Program-made: the position numbers and the translations under genes
Source of the DNA: Apiosordaria backusii
Lineage: Eukaryota > Ascomycota > Sordariomycetes > Sordariales > Lasiosphaeriaceae
Length of the DNA: 64,000 bases
Reading direction: 5' to 3'
Assembly: GCA_030549205.1 (NCBI GenBank)
Contig: JAUKTV010000004.1
Coordinates: 2,108,001 to 2,172,000 of the forward strand
The notes under the pieces: model-generated
What the model saw: the letters and a program-made list of their open reading frames with translations, nothing else
What the model was told of the DNA's origin: nothing
Database searches by the model: none
In this document: positions 1 to 10,209 of the stretch, piece by piece
Position numbering within the stretch: position 1 is the first letter of the stretch
Layout of the letters: the number at the start of each line of letters is the position of its first letter

Positions 1-798
1 TCTTGAAAGAAACACGGAGGTAAGACCCGCGGGAGCGAGCGGACTTCGCCGGGGCAATCTCAGTCGCAGCGTACCGAACCTAGTGTTGTGATAAAACCAT
101 GGTCAGCATGGTTCCTGGCGATGGCCTCAAAAGTTTCCCCCCTCGTCGGTTTCCGCAGTAGCTCCATCCTCCATCCCGGAATTCCGCAAAGACCCAGCTG
201 CAAAATTTCGACGGGGGCTTCGAATGGCGCTTGAAAATGACTTCGGGAATTGATTTCGCAAGGGCTACTCACCATCTTGACTGCTTGTCGATTAAAGGCG
301 AGATCGGCCGAATTTGGTGATGTTCAAGGAATGACGGTTACCAAATTTTGGGGCCAAATTCAATTTCGCGATTAGGGCTCGGTGGGCGGTGATTGATTGG
401 CTTGTGCGGGACCAGTGTTGGCCTAAGGCAGAAAAGGACTTGGCGGCTGGCAACTGCAGAAAACTATCTGAGTGCCAGCCCCACTATCTCGATAAGACAA
501 GACGCCGTGCACGGACGTCGATAAGATTCACAACATGGCGCGCCAGCCACTCAGAAAGGTTGGAAGAATCCACCACCGAGGCGACAAAAGTTGTTCTGGG
601 GCTCCGCTTTTTTTTTCTGGGGTGTTAGGAAATTTTGCATCCAGCTCAAGCAAAGCTCTTCGAGCATCTCGACAGAGCCGCGAATCTCCAACCCATTGAG
701 CCCTCAGCAACTCTTTGTGCAACACTTCTGATCCGGCGTCGACAGACATACCCGCGACGATCTTATTCCCGATTTAAACACATACCCAAACCGTCATA
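1..798. other. Upstream region of fibrillarin, no gene seen
   Basis: This stretch precedes the fibrillarin start codon. The open frames in it are short, overlap each other on both strands and show no recognisable motif. The last 150 bases are the likely 5' UTR and promoter. I see no sign of a gene cut by the left window edge. Confidence 0.6.
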
Positions 799-2251
799 AT
801 GGGCTTTGAGCGCGGTGGAAGAGGCGGTGGTCGCGGGGGAGGCAACTTCCGTGGCGGCGATCGTGGTGGGCGCGGTGGTGGCCGTGGTGGTGGTAAGTCA
901 TGGATTCTGTCTTTTGAGATCAATTGACGGCAATGGATTGTGATGTCTTTCTTTTGGACGAATGGGACGCCCGAATCTTGCGCGCCGAGGATTGCGAACG
1001 AGATCCAAACCCAGATCTGTGCGTCTCGACTTCACAGTCCAAAGTTGGCCGATTTGCTCGTACCTCTCCTACACTTCATTTTCTAGTCGCCGCCTCTAGT
1101 TAGTAAGGATATTTGCTAACTGAATACTCCAGCTGGTGGTTTCGGCGGTCGTGGTGGTGCCCGTGGTGGTGCCCGCGGTGGTCCTCGCGGTGGCGGTCGT
1201 GGTGGCCCTGCCCGTGGTGGTCGTGGGTATGTTAGATGTCCATCCATGAGCCATATTGCGCTTGCTAACTATTGAAAACAGTGGTCGCGGTGGTGGCCGT
1301 GGTGGTGCTGCCGGTGGTGCTGCTGGTGGCAAGAAGGTCATCGTCGAGCCCCATCGTCACAAGGGTGTCTTCGTTGCCCGTGGTGGAAAGGAGGATTTGC
1401 TCGCTACTACCAACCTTGTTCCTGGCGAGTCTGTCTACGGCGAGAAGAGAATCTCCGTTGAGACTGGCAAGAACGATGAGGGTAACGCCACCAAGACCGA
1501 GTACCGCGTAAGTCTCCTCGATGCCACTCAGTCTTGGCAATACATTCATTTTTCATGAGCAAGCGCTAACAACCTGGCCCTCAGATCTGGAATCCTTTCC
1601 GCTCCAAGTTGGCTGCCGGTATTCTCGGTGGTCTCGAGACCATCTACATGAAGCCCGGTTCCAAGGTCCTCTACCTCGGCGCTGCCTCCGGTACCTCCGT
1701 CTCCCACGTTGCCGATATCGTCGGCCCTACTGGTTCCGTTTACGCCGTCGAGTTCTCCCACCGTTCTGGCAGAGATCTTATCAACATGGCTGTACGTCCA
1801 AACCTTTTCTGTTCCTTGGAAAACAGCAAGACTTACTATTCTCTAGACCCGCCGCACAAACGTCATTCCCATCGTTGAGGATGCCCGCAAGCCCATGGCC
1901 TACCGCATGCTTTTGCCAATGGTCGACGTCATCTTTGCCGATGTTGCCCAGCCCGATCAGGCCAGAATCGTCGGTATCAACGCGAAACTGTTCTTGAAGC
2001 AGGGTGGTGGTCTCCTCATCTCCATCAAGGCCTCCTGCATTGACAGCACAGCCCCCCCTGAGCAGGTGTTTGCCAGCGAAGTCCAGAAGCTCCGTGAGGA
2101 CAAGTTTGTTCCCAAGGAGCAGCTTACTCTTGGTACGTTTATGCAACAAGATCCACCCTACGAATAATGCTAACTCGTATGCTTAGAACCCTATGAGCGT
2201 GATCACGCCATGGTATCGTGCGTCTACCTCCAAAAGGAGTACCAGGAATAA
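799..2251 (+). CDS. NOP1: Fibrillarin, box C/D snoRNP 2'-O-methyltransferase
   Basis: Six exons: 799-892, 1133-1226, 1282-1507, 1585-1791, 1847-2132, 2187-2251, giving 323 aa, the usual fibrillarin length. The N-terminal ~78 residues are a GAR domain of GGR/RGG repeats, split over three exons. The methyltransferase domain follows, with KVIVEPHRH, the SAM-binding stretch VLYLGAASGTSVSHVAD, then VYAVEFSHRSGRDL and a C-terminal EPYERDHAMV segment. Known role: catalytic subunit of nucleolar box C/D snoRNPs, which methylates rRNA ribose 2'-OH guided by snoRNAs; it also modifies a histone H2A glutamine. All introns are GT-AG (GTAAGT, GTATGT, GTAAGT, GTACGT, GTACGT) with CTAAC-like branch sites (for example GCTAAC at 1114-1119), and the joined frame is continuous. 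Intron 1 is the longest (240 nt); I looked for a C/D snoRNA in it and found no convincing box pair. Confidence 0.97.
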
Positions 2252-3625
2252 GCGTAAAAAGTTGGATCGTGGTATCATTCATTGCTCTGTTCAGGGCGTT
2301 CTGACATTGCTCGGTGTTCACCTGGATGGTTGGCTTTCGTGTGTCTGGGGCGGCGCATGGCGTTTAAAGGGTATTTGGATTTTTTGACAGCATGTTTGCG
2401 TAAAATAAACGACGGAGTGGGGGAAGTGACATCAAGCGTCAGTCCACACTGCTGGTAATACCCAATGTCTCACAGATCGACACGGTCACTCTATCCGGCT
2501 TTGCGATGGTATATAATGCTGTTTGGAGATGAGCCACAGGCATCAGCACCGCGAGATGTACATATGCATCTGTTTTATGTTCGCCGCGGGAGAGGCAATC
2601 TGGACGGAGATTGTGCGAGATGTACAGCGGGAGATCTGCTCAGTTAGATCAAAGACCATGAAGGAGATAGAGAGATACCTGATGTGATTTCAGCATAGAT
2701 TGATGGTTTCTGACTCCTGGGCCCCGATGGATCCATCCAACGTGATGTCTTCTGTGTATTTCTACATATGTGATACTTCTTGAGGTAGTCCATATCCATC
2801 CATCCATCAATACACTTTAGATCAACGCTGATAGTGTGCCTTTAAGAGTCCTCGTTATTAGATCAACACAACCACGCGAGTGATATCATACATGGTGAAG
2901 AACGTATTTCACAAGGGCTTAACTGAGAGCCATGATTTCACTATTGTCTCTGCGTTTATTGACCGTTCGTTTCCCCTCCGTTATATGGGCTGACCGTGAG
3001 GGCAGCTAGAGACGCAAAACAAAGTACTGTGTATGGCGAGTTGAGCGTAAGCAACTGCTGTAGGCTGTGACACCTACCAAGTCTTCCCTTTGCCAGCTGA
3101 ACCAAATATAAGAAGGCTTTTTCTTCCTCTCTGCCCTCTTACCTAAAGTGACTTACTGAATTCTCTACTGCTGGCGAGTTTCATGACCACCCTGTCAAAG
3201 TCTATCGCCGCATCGAGTTTTGAGTAGTTTACATCCTTCAGCTTTACTTTCCTTTTGATAGGAAGCAGCTCACCTGCTCCAGATCTAGTATGAGACTTGT
3301 TGCTACACCTGTACGGCTCTTCAAATGTCAAATCGCCTACATTTGTCTTGGCAACTAGCTTACTGTCTTCCAAGATTTAGCATGAATATGTAGCCATGAT
3401 TGGCCAAACAGCTTACTCAACCTGCAGGATCCGGTAACCCATTGTCTCTTTAGTCGGTGCCCCAAGAAGTAGTAGTCGTCTGAAATGTCCCCCGACGACT
3501 ATATACCTTCGCGCATCTCATCTCTCCCACGTTACCTAGGTACCTTAGGTAGAACACAAGAGGAAAGTTCTCTCATTAAAGATCCAAACTTTTTATGCTT
3601 GTGATGAGACTGATGAAGAGTTGAT
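2252..3625. other. Gene-poor intergenic region 3' of fibrillarin
   Basis: Relatively A+T-rich sequence. The first few hundred bases should hold the fibrillarin 3' UTR. A 76-codon open stretch on the minus strand (3143-3373) has protein-like composition but no ATG, with a stop just upstream of its TTG, so it is at best a coding relic or an isolated exon. No RNA gene seen. Confidence 0.5.
3534..3550. repeat. ACCTAGGT-ACCTTAGGT palindromic motif
   Basis: ACCTAGGT (3534-3541) is a perfect palindrome and is followed directly by ACCTTAGGT (3542-3550), itself palindromic around its central base. Motifs of this type are, from memory, frequent in intergenic DNA of Sordariomycetes; function unknown. 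Confidence 0.45.
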
Positions 3626-3940
3626 ATGGCTGGGGTGGGCTGTACTTGTACACAGAATATGAAGGTTGAGAAGGGAGGGATTTGTTTTAGATGTAAAGGG
3701 TGTTAGAGGAGGAGGAGTGAGTCTATTAAGTCTAATACTATTATTGGGGATCTGGCTTTGGAAGAGGCATATCGGGAGGGTGAAAGGGTACTGAACACTA
3801 TTGGTGGTGACGGGACGGATGCAGAGGTGTCAATGCCGACATGGGTGAATTACTTGACGGCATTTAATGTGGTATGTATCTTTCACTCTTATATTTGTGA
3901 AGCTTTGTCAGAGTCAAATACCGGTTTTATATGCTATTGA
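3626..3940 (+). pseudogene. Possible decayed small gene, Cys-rich N-terminus, in-frame TAG
   Basis: From an ATG at 3626 the frame encodes a Cys-rich start (MAGVGCTCTQN, then GGICFRCKGC), meets TAG at 3704-3706, and then continues open in the same frame to 3940 with protein-like sequence (ALEEAYREGERVLNTIGGDG, then MPTWVNYLTAFNV). A good donor, GTATGT, sits at 3872-3877, so the downstream part may have been an exon end. One reading is a small lineage-specific gene broken by a single stop; TAG could come from CAG by a C-to-T change, as repeat-induced point mutation would produce. I do not recognise the family. It may instead be chance open sequence. Confidence 0.3.
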
Positions 3941-4083
3941 GTGAACTCAAAAAGGCTTGTTTGGATTACCTTCGCTGTAAGTGGTTTACGTTGAATAGCT
4001 CAGCAATTTGGGAGAGACACGGTATTTACAATTTTGGGTAGTGGGTGTCAGAGACATCAGAATTGGGTTTTTTCTTCGTCTAT

Positions 4084-4186
4084 TTGAGCCTCATCTTACA
4101 CTTTTGCACGGTGGCACTTTTTGAGCCTCGATCTGCATCTTTATGTAGTATTGTGTTGTTGAGCCTCAACCTGCACTTTCTGTTTC
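4084..4186 (+). repeat. Three imperfect direct repeats beginning TTGAGCCTC
   Basis: TTGAGCCTC occurs at 4084, 4121 and 4159, a spacing of 37-38 bases. Each copy is followed by a similar stretch (ATCTTACACTTT, GATCTGCATCTTT, AACCTGCACTTTC). It is an imperfect tandem repeat in gene-poor DNA; no function is evident. Confidence 0.5.
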
Positions 4187-4259
4187 ATTCGCTTAAGGTG
4201 TCTAAGGAGGTTGATAAGTCTAGGCTTGAAGTGGGAAATGGAATTCTGGAGAAACCTGA

Positions 4260-6289
4260 TAAGTTATATGACTGTTGAATGCTGCATGACATTCGAACCC
4301 AACAGTGGGGGTGTTGTAGGTGATGGTGAAGGCCATCCTCCAAGTTGATACTTGCCTATATGTTCAGCTCGGAGCCGGAGTACAAAACGCTGTGGAGGCT
4401 TAAAAGGCTCACTTGCATATCGGAATCGGGTGATTATGTAGCTGGGCCTCGAGAAAAAGAAAAAGGGGAATAAGAAAAGTGAGCCGGTTCGGCCGGGTGA
4501 TCCGGGGGTTTGGGATTGCCGTTCGGGAAGCATGGGAGCAGGGATCTGGATCTGGTCACGGTCAGATTTATTTAGGTAGTTCAGTGCTGACCTTTCTTCG
4601 TGTTGTAAATGGTTTGCCCGAATGAGAGGCTGGGTGGTGATCCAGGGGTAATGACCGTGTGGCTTGATTGAACTGTCTAATACGGGGGTGACGGTAGGTG
4701 ACGGGCGTTTTGCCCGAGGGGAGGGAAGTGTTCCTGATATAGGTGCCGTCTCGGTATGCGATGATCTCACGACTCATGGTGTTGTTCTTGTGATGAGTAC
4801 TGTCTAAGGCTCTAGGGCTTTGAGACTCTGGTCATGGTGACCATGGCAGAGCCTTGTCTACGTAGTTAAACTTCTAGTCTGCCGGTGCCGTGAGTTTGGG
4901 GGCTATGAGCTATGTGATGTATTTGTGCCTGAATATGACTCTTCATCAGTCTTTACGAGTGAGGCTCGGAATAATGAGTTGGTAAGGGGGTTATACAGGG
5001 CCTATCAGGTAACCAGACAGCTCAAAGCAGGCGGCAGGCTGTATGAGTGCTGTGAGACTCGAGTCGGGTGAGCTGGAGTTTGGATGCTTCCCGCGGGGCA
5101 AAGACATCCGACAGCACCACCCGCAGCTCATCGTCTCGAAGGCTGTGAGACATGAGGCGTTCATACTACCGCTGCCATCGTCATGCATACCCACCGCTAC
5201 TCAATGAATCTCATACGGGCAGTGGGCGCCGCTTTCCCACTTGCGGGCGGCAATCCTTTAGGATTCGGCCACGTCTTTCGCAGCCGTACTTACCCCCACC
5301 TCCTTCACATTTCCAAAAATGCGGTGAGTGAGAAACGATGAGGGTAGATGATATATGATAGGAGAATAAGAGAAAGCTACTGAGTCATACCTGTTTCGTG
5401 ATCTTGAAGTGAAGGTCGGAGAAGGTTGGCTGCATGCCACGTTTGAATGGTAGCGGAGGGTGGATAGATGAAAGGGTGGGATGGATATAGCAAGGCTGCG
5501 AATTCTGCAAAATGCTTGGTTTATCGTTGTCGGGTGTGGGATTCTGTGCCGTCCGGCTTCTAGGTACCCATGGATCTCCGTGCCTCGGATTGGGTGGGTG
5601 ATCTTCAAGTAAGGCTGTCGTGTGGGATGTCGTTGCCCCGAAGCTTCATTTCCTGACCGTCCTATTTCGGGGCAGCTTCCGATACACCACTTCGTGCCAC
5701 TCACTCAGATGATTGACAAATTTTCCGGGACATTCGATTTGCTTGATAGGGCTGTCATGAGTTTCGACCTGCACCCCACCAGGGAATTTGAAGCAAGTGG
5801 TGTGCCCCAGCAGACGATGAGTGGCATCCTGTCCTCTCCGCATACATTAGTGTCGTTCCATGCAAGTCTGACCTTGTTCAGGTAAGTTAACCACCTACGG
5901 CAGTGATTCCTGGTTACATTGCAGGAAGGTTAACTGCGCGCGTGCCCCAGATATCGTTTATGTACAACGACGCGCCGGTCTACGACATAAGCCGTGTAAT
6001 CTAACAGACGAAGACGAGATGGCTGATCCCAAGAAAATCCGAACACAACATTACATTCAGTGTGAGTAAACCGGGGTATCTAATGAAATCCAAACGCATA
6101 CACCAAAACATGTTTCCGTAATCCCTTTTTTGACCCAAGTCACAAACGTAGCCCGCCTCCAACCAACCAAACCGAAATTGCGCCACAAGATGATTGCAAT
6201 TTCAACATGTTGATCCTCAACATGTAACCCTAGTATAAATGTATCCAAAACCAATGTGAAAGGGGAAATATGGGCGAATCAACACAACC
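4260..6289. other. Intergenic region, no supportable gene
   Basis: Open frames of 148-168 codons on the minus strand (4264-4770 and 5258-5704) have biased, low-information composition. The first starts only at GTG. Neither shows splice structure or motifs that would support a gene. The right end is the 3' flank of the minus-strand gene ending at 6290. Confidence 0.5.
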
Positions 6290-8305
6290 TCATTCGTCAC
6301 CCTGATGTTCGCTCGACCCCCTTGGGCTATGTTGACTCCGAGTGTCCCCATTTCGGCTCCTGTGAATGTCAGAGTTAATCCTCGAGACATCCTGCTCGCC
6401 CAAGTATATCTCGTCCACCGGTGTCCGAGGTCCCTCAAAATCCAGCGGAGATTTCTTGGCCGCTTCGTCTCGCGGCCAGTAAAACAACACCTCTTCCTGC
6501 CATCGCCGTAGGTTAACCACCTTGTAGCTGGTCTCAAACACTGCAAGCATAAGCTCTATTTCCATCGGACATGTGCGTAGGCGGTGAATCAGCCATCGAT
6601 TGATGAAATCAGGGGTGTTCTTGGCGTTCTGAAGTAGTTTTGTGATACCTAATTCCTTCATGCACTCAGCCCTCCGCTGAGCACTCTCAGGGGAGTCTGT
6701 CGGAAGTGCCATGGCTTTGTCGAGAGCAGCTTGTTCCGATAGCTCATCCAAGACGTGCGATGGGTTAGACATGAGGATAGGAAATCGATCGTGGGCGAGC
6801 CTGATGTGACCATTCCGTGGGACAAATTCGATCGCCATGTTTCCATCGTTCGGGGGAAGCGGTGGCTGGTCGCTCCCCAGGTAGATGGTCATCACCTCAT
6901 TGTAAGAAGCATTTTTGCGCATGACTTTGTTTTCGATGCACCATTTTCGCAACCGGTGAACTTCCTGCTCTGCCTTGTCAAATTTCCTTTTTGCGCGTTG
7001 GAGCTCGCAGTTGTAATCCTCGAGGAAGATGAGATCATCTTCGTTAGCGGGGAGTCCAAATCGAGCCTCGAATTCCCTCGGGTTTGTCGGGATGCTGTCA
7101 AGCGATGTCTTCATTTCTTTAAGTTCCTCCTCGCTGATTGAGTTGCCGGGATTCTCTTGCATCCTTTTCCGGTGAAGTTTGATTTCGAGGTCATAAATAA
7201 TGTCCTCGCGGCGGTACTTGATCTCCTCGCAGTGCTCTCGAGCAAGCTCGCGATCTCCGACCTTATCCAAAAGATCTTGATACCGAGGATGGATATCCTC
7301 GTAGCGCTCGCCAGAAATTCCCAGCAAAATCTCCGGCCGCTCATCTTTTGCTTCATCGACCATGGAGTGCTGAATAACCGGATCAATCCCTGGCAGGCCT
7401 GTAGGTTCTGGTCGAGCCGAGAAAGGAGTTGGTCGTGCAGCTCGAACCAAGTCATCCTCCAACCTCTGTAATCGAGACTCATCTTCTTCGAGCTCAGTCT
7501 TCATCGCTTTGAACGCCGAGAAGAACTCCATCTGTGCTGCCTGAAGCTGGCGAAACTTTTGAATGACCCCTTGGTCAGGCCGTAAAAGCTTCATGCAATC
7601 ATTTTCCAGGGTAGTTGTCTTGCGTACAATATCAAGCATTCCTTCGAGCTTTGCAGACATGTGGGATCTCAGCTGTTGAATTTGGCGCTGCTTGCCCTCG
7701 ACCGCAGCCCCCAGATCCCGGCGCATCCGGTCATGATATCGACTGGTTGATGCCTCATCTGAATCGCTGGACTCGGATGCCGACTCGTCGAAATCAGGGG
7801 GGTATTGTCTACTAAAGCCACGAGTGCCCGTACCCATGGCGGGCGCAGCCTGTGCTACCCGCAGACCGGCAACGGGCAGCAAATTAGATGGTGGAACTGG
7901 GTGGGCAACCTCAGGCTTCACAGCTCGTGGAGGAGGTGGAGGAGGTGGAGGAGGAGGTGGCGGTGGAGGTGGTGGAGGCAAATCGTCGTCGCCAAAACTG
8001 CTTGTCGAACTATCTCCAGTCCAGGAGGTCGAGTCATCTTCAGGAGATGTATAGACAGAAGGATTGCGTAGGTTAGGTGGTGGCCCGTTCGCCGTGGGCA
8101 AAGCATTGAGGGCGACTGGTCTCTCGACAGACCCTCTGAATGGCTGGGCCACAATATGATTGAAGCGAGGCGTGACTGGTGATGACAGTGGTGTAGGTTT
8201 TCGCGTCGAAGGAAGAGTAGAAGTTTGGGCGTACGAGGGCCCAGTTCTCAAGGGGAGATTGTGTTGCGACGACGGTGTGCTTGCTGGCAACGTGGTGGAA
8301 GTCAT
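6290..8305 (-). CDS. Hypothetical coiled-coil protein with polyproline tract
   Basis: Single exon, 671 aa, ATG at 8305. The first ~200 residues are Ser/Thr/Pro-rich and disordered and include a run of 17 prolines (encoded at about 7929-7979) after an acidic DDDL, then an acidic Ser-rich patch. From about residue 200 onward the protein is charged and heptad-like (EGKQRQIQQLRSHMSAKLEG; EQEVHRLRKWCIE), so coiled coil is likely. A more globular C-terminal third contains FINRWLIHRLRTCPMEIELM. No signal peptide or membrane segment. I do not recognise a named family; I infer a Pezizomycotina-specific cytoskeletal or scaffold-type protein from the polyproline plus coiled-coil layout, without catalytic motifs. 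The uninterrupted frame and non-random composition make the gene itself secure. Confidence 0.9.
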   Translation of the reverse strand: MTSTTLPASTPSSQHNLPLRTGPSYAQTSTLPSTRKPTPLSSPVTPRFNHIVAQPFRGSVERPVALNALPTANGPPPNLRNPSVYTSPEDDSTSWTGDSSTSSFGDDDLPPPPPPPPPPPPPPPPPRAVKPEVAHPVPPSNLLPVAGLRVAQAAPAMGTGTRGFSRQYPPDFDESASESSDSDEASTSRYHDRMRRDLGAAVEGKQRQIQQLRSHMSAKLEGMLDIVRKTTTLENDCMKLLRPDQGVIQKFRQLQAAQMEFFSAFKAMKTELEEDESRLQRLEDDLVRAARPTPFSARPEPTGLPGIDPVIQHSMVDEAKDERPEILLGISGERYEDIHPRYQDLLDKVGDRELAREHCEEIKYRREDIIYDLEIKLHRKRMQENPGNSISEEELKEMKTSLDSIPTNPREFEARFGLPANEDDLIFLEDYNCELQRAKRKFDKAEQEVHRLRKWCIENKVMRKNASYNEVMTIYLGSDQPPLPPNDGNMAIEFVPRNGHIRLAHDRFPILMSNPSHVLDELSEQAALDKAMALPTDSPESAQRRAECMKELGITKLLQNAKNTPDFINRWLIHRLRTCPMEIELMLAVFETSYKVVNLRRWQEEVLFYWPRDEAAKKSPLDFEGPRTPVDEIYLGEQDVSRINSDIHRSRNGDTRSQHSPRGSSEHQGDE
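7929..7979 (-). repeat. Polyproline-encoding GGA/GGT tract
   Basis: A stretch of tgg/agg/cgg triplets on the + strand encodes 17 consecutive prolines on the minus strand. Such tracts bind profilin or SH3/WW domains and are prone to length change. Confidence 0.85.
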
Positions 8306-10205
8306 CGAGAGGAAGACAGCGCGTCACTCTCGAACAGCATCTCCAATGGCTTGGGGCCATCGGACGCTGCGCGAGGGCTGACGAAAAGTACTGGGATGGG
8401 TCTAGTGGGTTCCTCAAGGGGAGAGCTGGCTGTTTGGAAGTTGTTGCATACGCAGGAAACGGACAAAGGGATGAAATGCCAAAGGCAGGCTTGGAAGAGA
8501 GTGGGGAAATAGTCAGCAGGGTCCGTAGATGTGCGGTCCCAACTGTGTTTGATCACAAACGAAATAAATGGCCCAGGAGACACGCGGGCTACACTCGAGG
8601 TACCGCTGTGGCGGGTGCCAAACGTAGGGCTTCTCTGTTCTGCCCAGTGCCCCCAAAGGTGTTCATGCTGGCCCCATTGGAATGCGACGAGAGGGCCATT
8701 GTCTACCTTAGGTCCTTTGTTATTGGATGAGCACTCACAGTTGGTTCAGGCGTTCCGAGTATGCGACAACCTCCACTCATCTACATAAGTCACCTATGTA
8801 CCGCTTGGAAGAATAGCAGACGGATGAGTTAATTGCTTCAGGTTAGTTTCGTGGTAGGAGACAGGGAGAGCTTTTTAGTTCTCCCAGCCTTGTGGATCCA
8901 ACTTTCATCGGGAATGGGGGCAGCCTGGGATGAACGGGACGGTCTTGCCCGCTGTATTTCTTGGGGGTTTCCGACGTCTTGACCGTGTCCCGAGAAGCGC
9001 CCGAAGAGCTCGGTCGACGCGAAGAAACTGTGCTTGAGCACGTTGTCCGTTCCAGCGACTATTTAACATGTGTAACCTGCCACAGCAGAGTCGTTGAATG
9101 CTTTTTTGAAGAGTCCCAAATTCCATTTACCCCGGATCATACAATCTCCACAGTGGGGAATCTCGACCCTGTGGTGGAGCACAGGCAATACCTAGTATTT
9201 TACCCCTCGTGCCCCCCTCCATGCTCTTCCAGCCAATCCACCCAACACATCATGCAAAGGATCCCAAAATGGGAAATGGAAATCCATCAGCTGTGGAAGG
9301 AGCAAATGGAAATTGGAAAAGGAAAAGCATGAGACGCATCGCCGCCTTTGGCGCGCCATAGAAAAGAACCAACTTTCCATTTCCCAGTTCATGTGTAGCT
9401 GCCTAATGGATGCTTCTCCTCTCACCTCTTGCTTTCTCTTCTCCTCGAGCGAAATATCGTGACCATTGGGCAGAACTCCAACAAGTCCTAAGGACTGGTC
9501 GACGCCTTCGCCAAGCTCCGCTCAAGGTGGCTCGGGATTCGTTGACATTGGTCATTCACGGCCTGATAAGAACACCCAGACGCAGCCACCTCGCGTCGAG
9601 ACACTGCAGCAGCCCGGCCTCTTGACTCTCAGCTTTGGGCTTGTTCCCCAATTATTGCGGCTGTTCTCGAATCCAGCCCTTTGGGCTCCATATCGTCGTG
9701 TCGACAGGTCACCGCCTCTTCTCCTGCTGCAACTCTCTTTGGCCCCTCTGTTCTTTAACGACAAACACATCTCCTTGCCTCTCCCCTTGGAGGCCATTCA
9801 GCCGGCGACAATAGGTTCGGCCTGCGCCGCGAATGGGATGCCGGGCCGTGTGTCACGAGCTCTTACCTCCGCCAATTACAACTGCATTTAATCTACGAAT
9901 AGTCCCAGAGCACCACTCGACAACTGGAGATTCCCACTCTTCTCCTGGCCTTCAAGCTACACTTGCGGCTCTGCATTTTTCCAGAAGAAGTGCCCAGTAT
10001 AAATTCTGAACACCACAACAACTTTTGCATCACGATCCTCCGCGGTACTTTGGGAATACTAGGTCACTACTGTGGGTTGCTTGGGGATCACCTCGTTTGG
10101 TTGCAACCTCGATTTTGAAAACAGGGTTACTCCCTAATACTGTCTTGTCTATCGAAGTTGCCTGTTCAAACACATTTTGTCACGTTTCTCAAAAATGCAT
10201 GCGCT
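8306..10205. other. Divergent intergenic region (1.9 kb)
   Basis: Lies between two divergently transcribed genes and should hold both promoters and 5' UTRs. The open frames present (up to 151 codons) run on all frames without recognisable protein. No RNA gene recognised. Confidence 0.55.
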
Positions 10206-10209
10206 ATGA
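10195..10209 (+). promoter_or_regulatory. Upstream ORF of four codons overlapping the main start (ATGA)
   Basis: ATG CAT GCG CTA TGA begins 11 bases before the main ATG (10206), and its TGA (10207-10209) overlaps that ATG. Ribosomes starting here would stop exactly on the main start codon, a geometry that favours termination-reinitiation or dampens translation. It assumes the transcript starts upstream of 10195. Confidence 0.5.

Noticed and set aside
893..1132. Possible box C/D snoRNA in fibrillarin intron 1
   Set aside because: A GTGATG-like box and a CTGA occur, but the latter overlaps the branch site and there is no terminal stem or convincing C'/D' pair.
4264..4770. 168-codon minus-strand frame
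   Set aside because: Starts only at GTG; Pro/Ser/Thr-rich and not protein-like.
5270..5310. Possible dispersed 5S rRNA-like stretch
   Set aside because: Only a short resemblance (CAGCCGTACTTA); no further match to 5S structure or an internal control region.
5258..5704. 148-codon minus-strand frame
   Set aside because: No motif, His/Arg/Ser/Pro-biased, with an overlapping frame on the plus strand.
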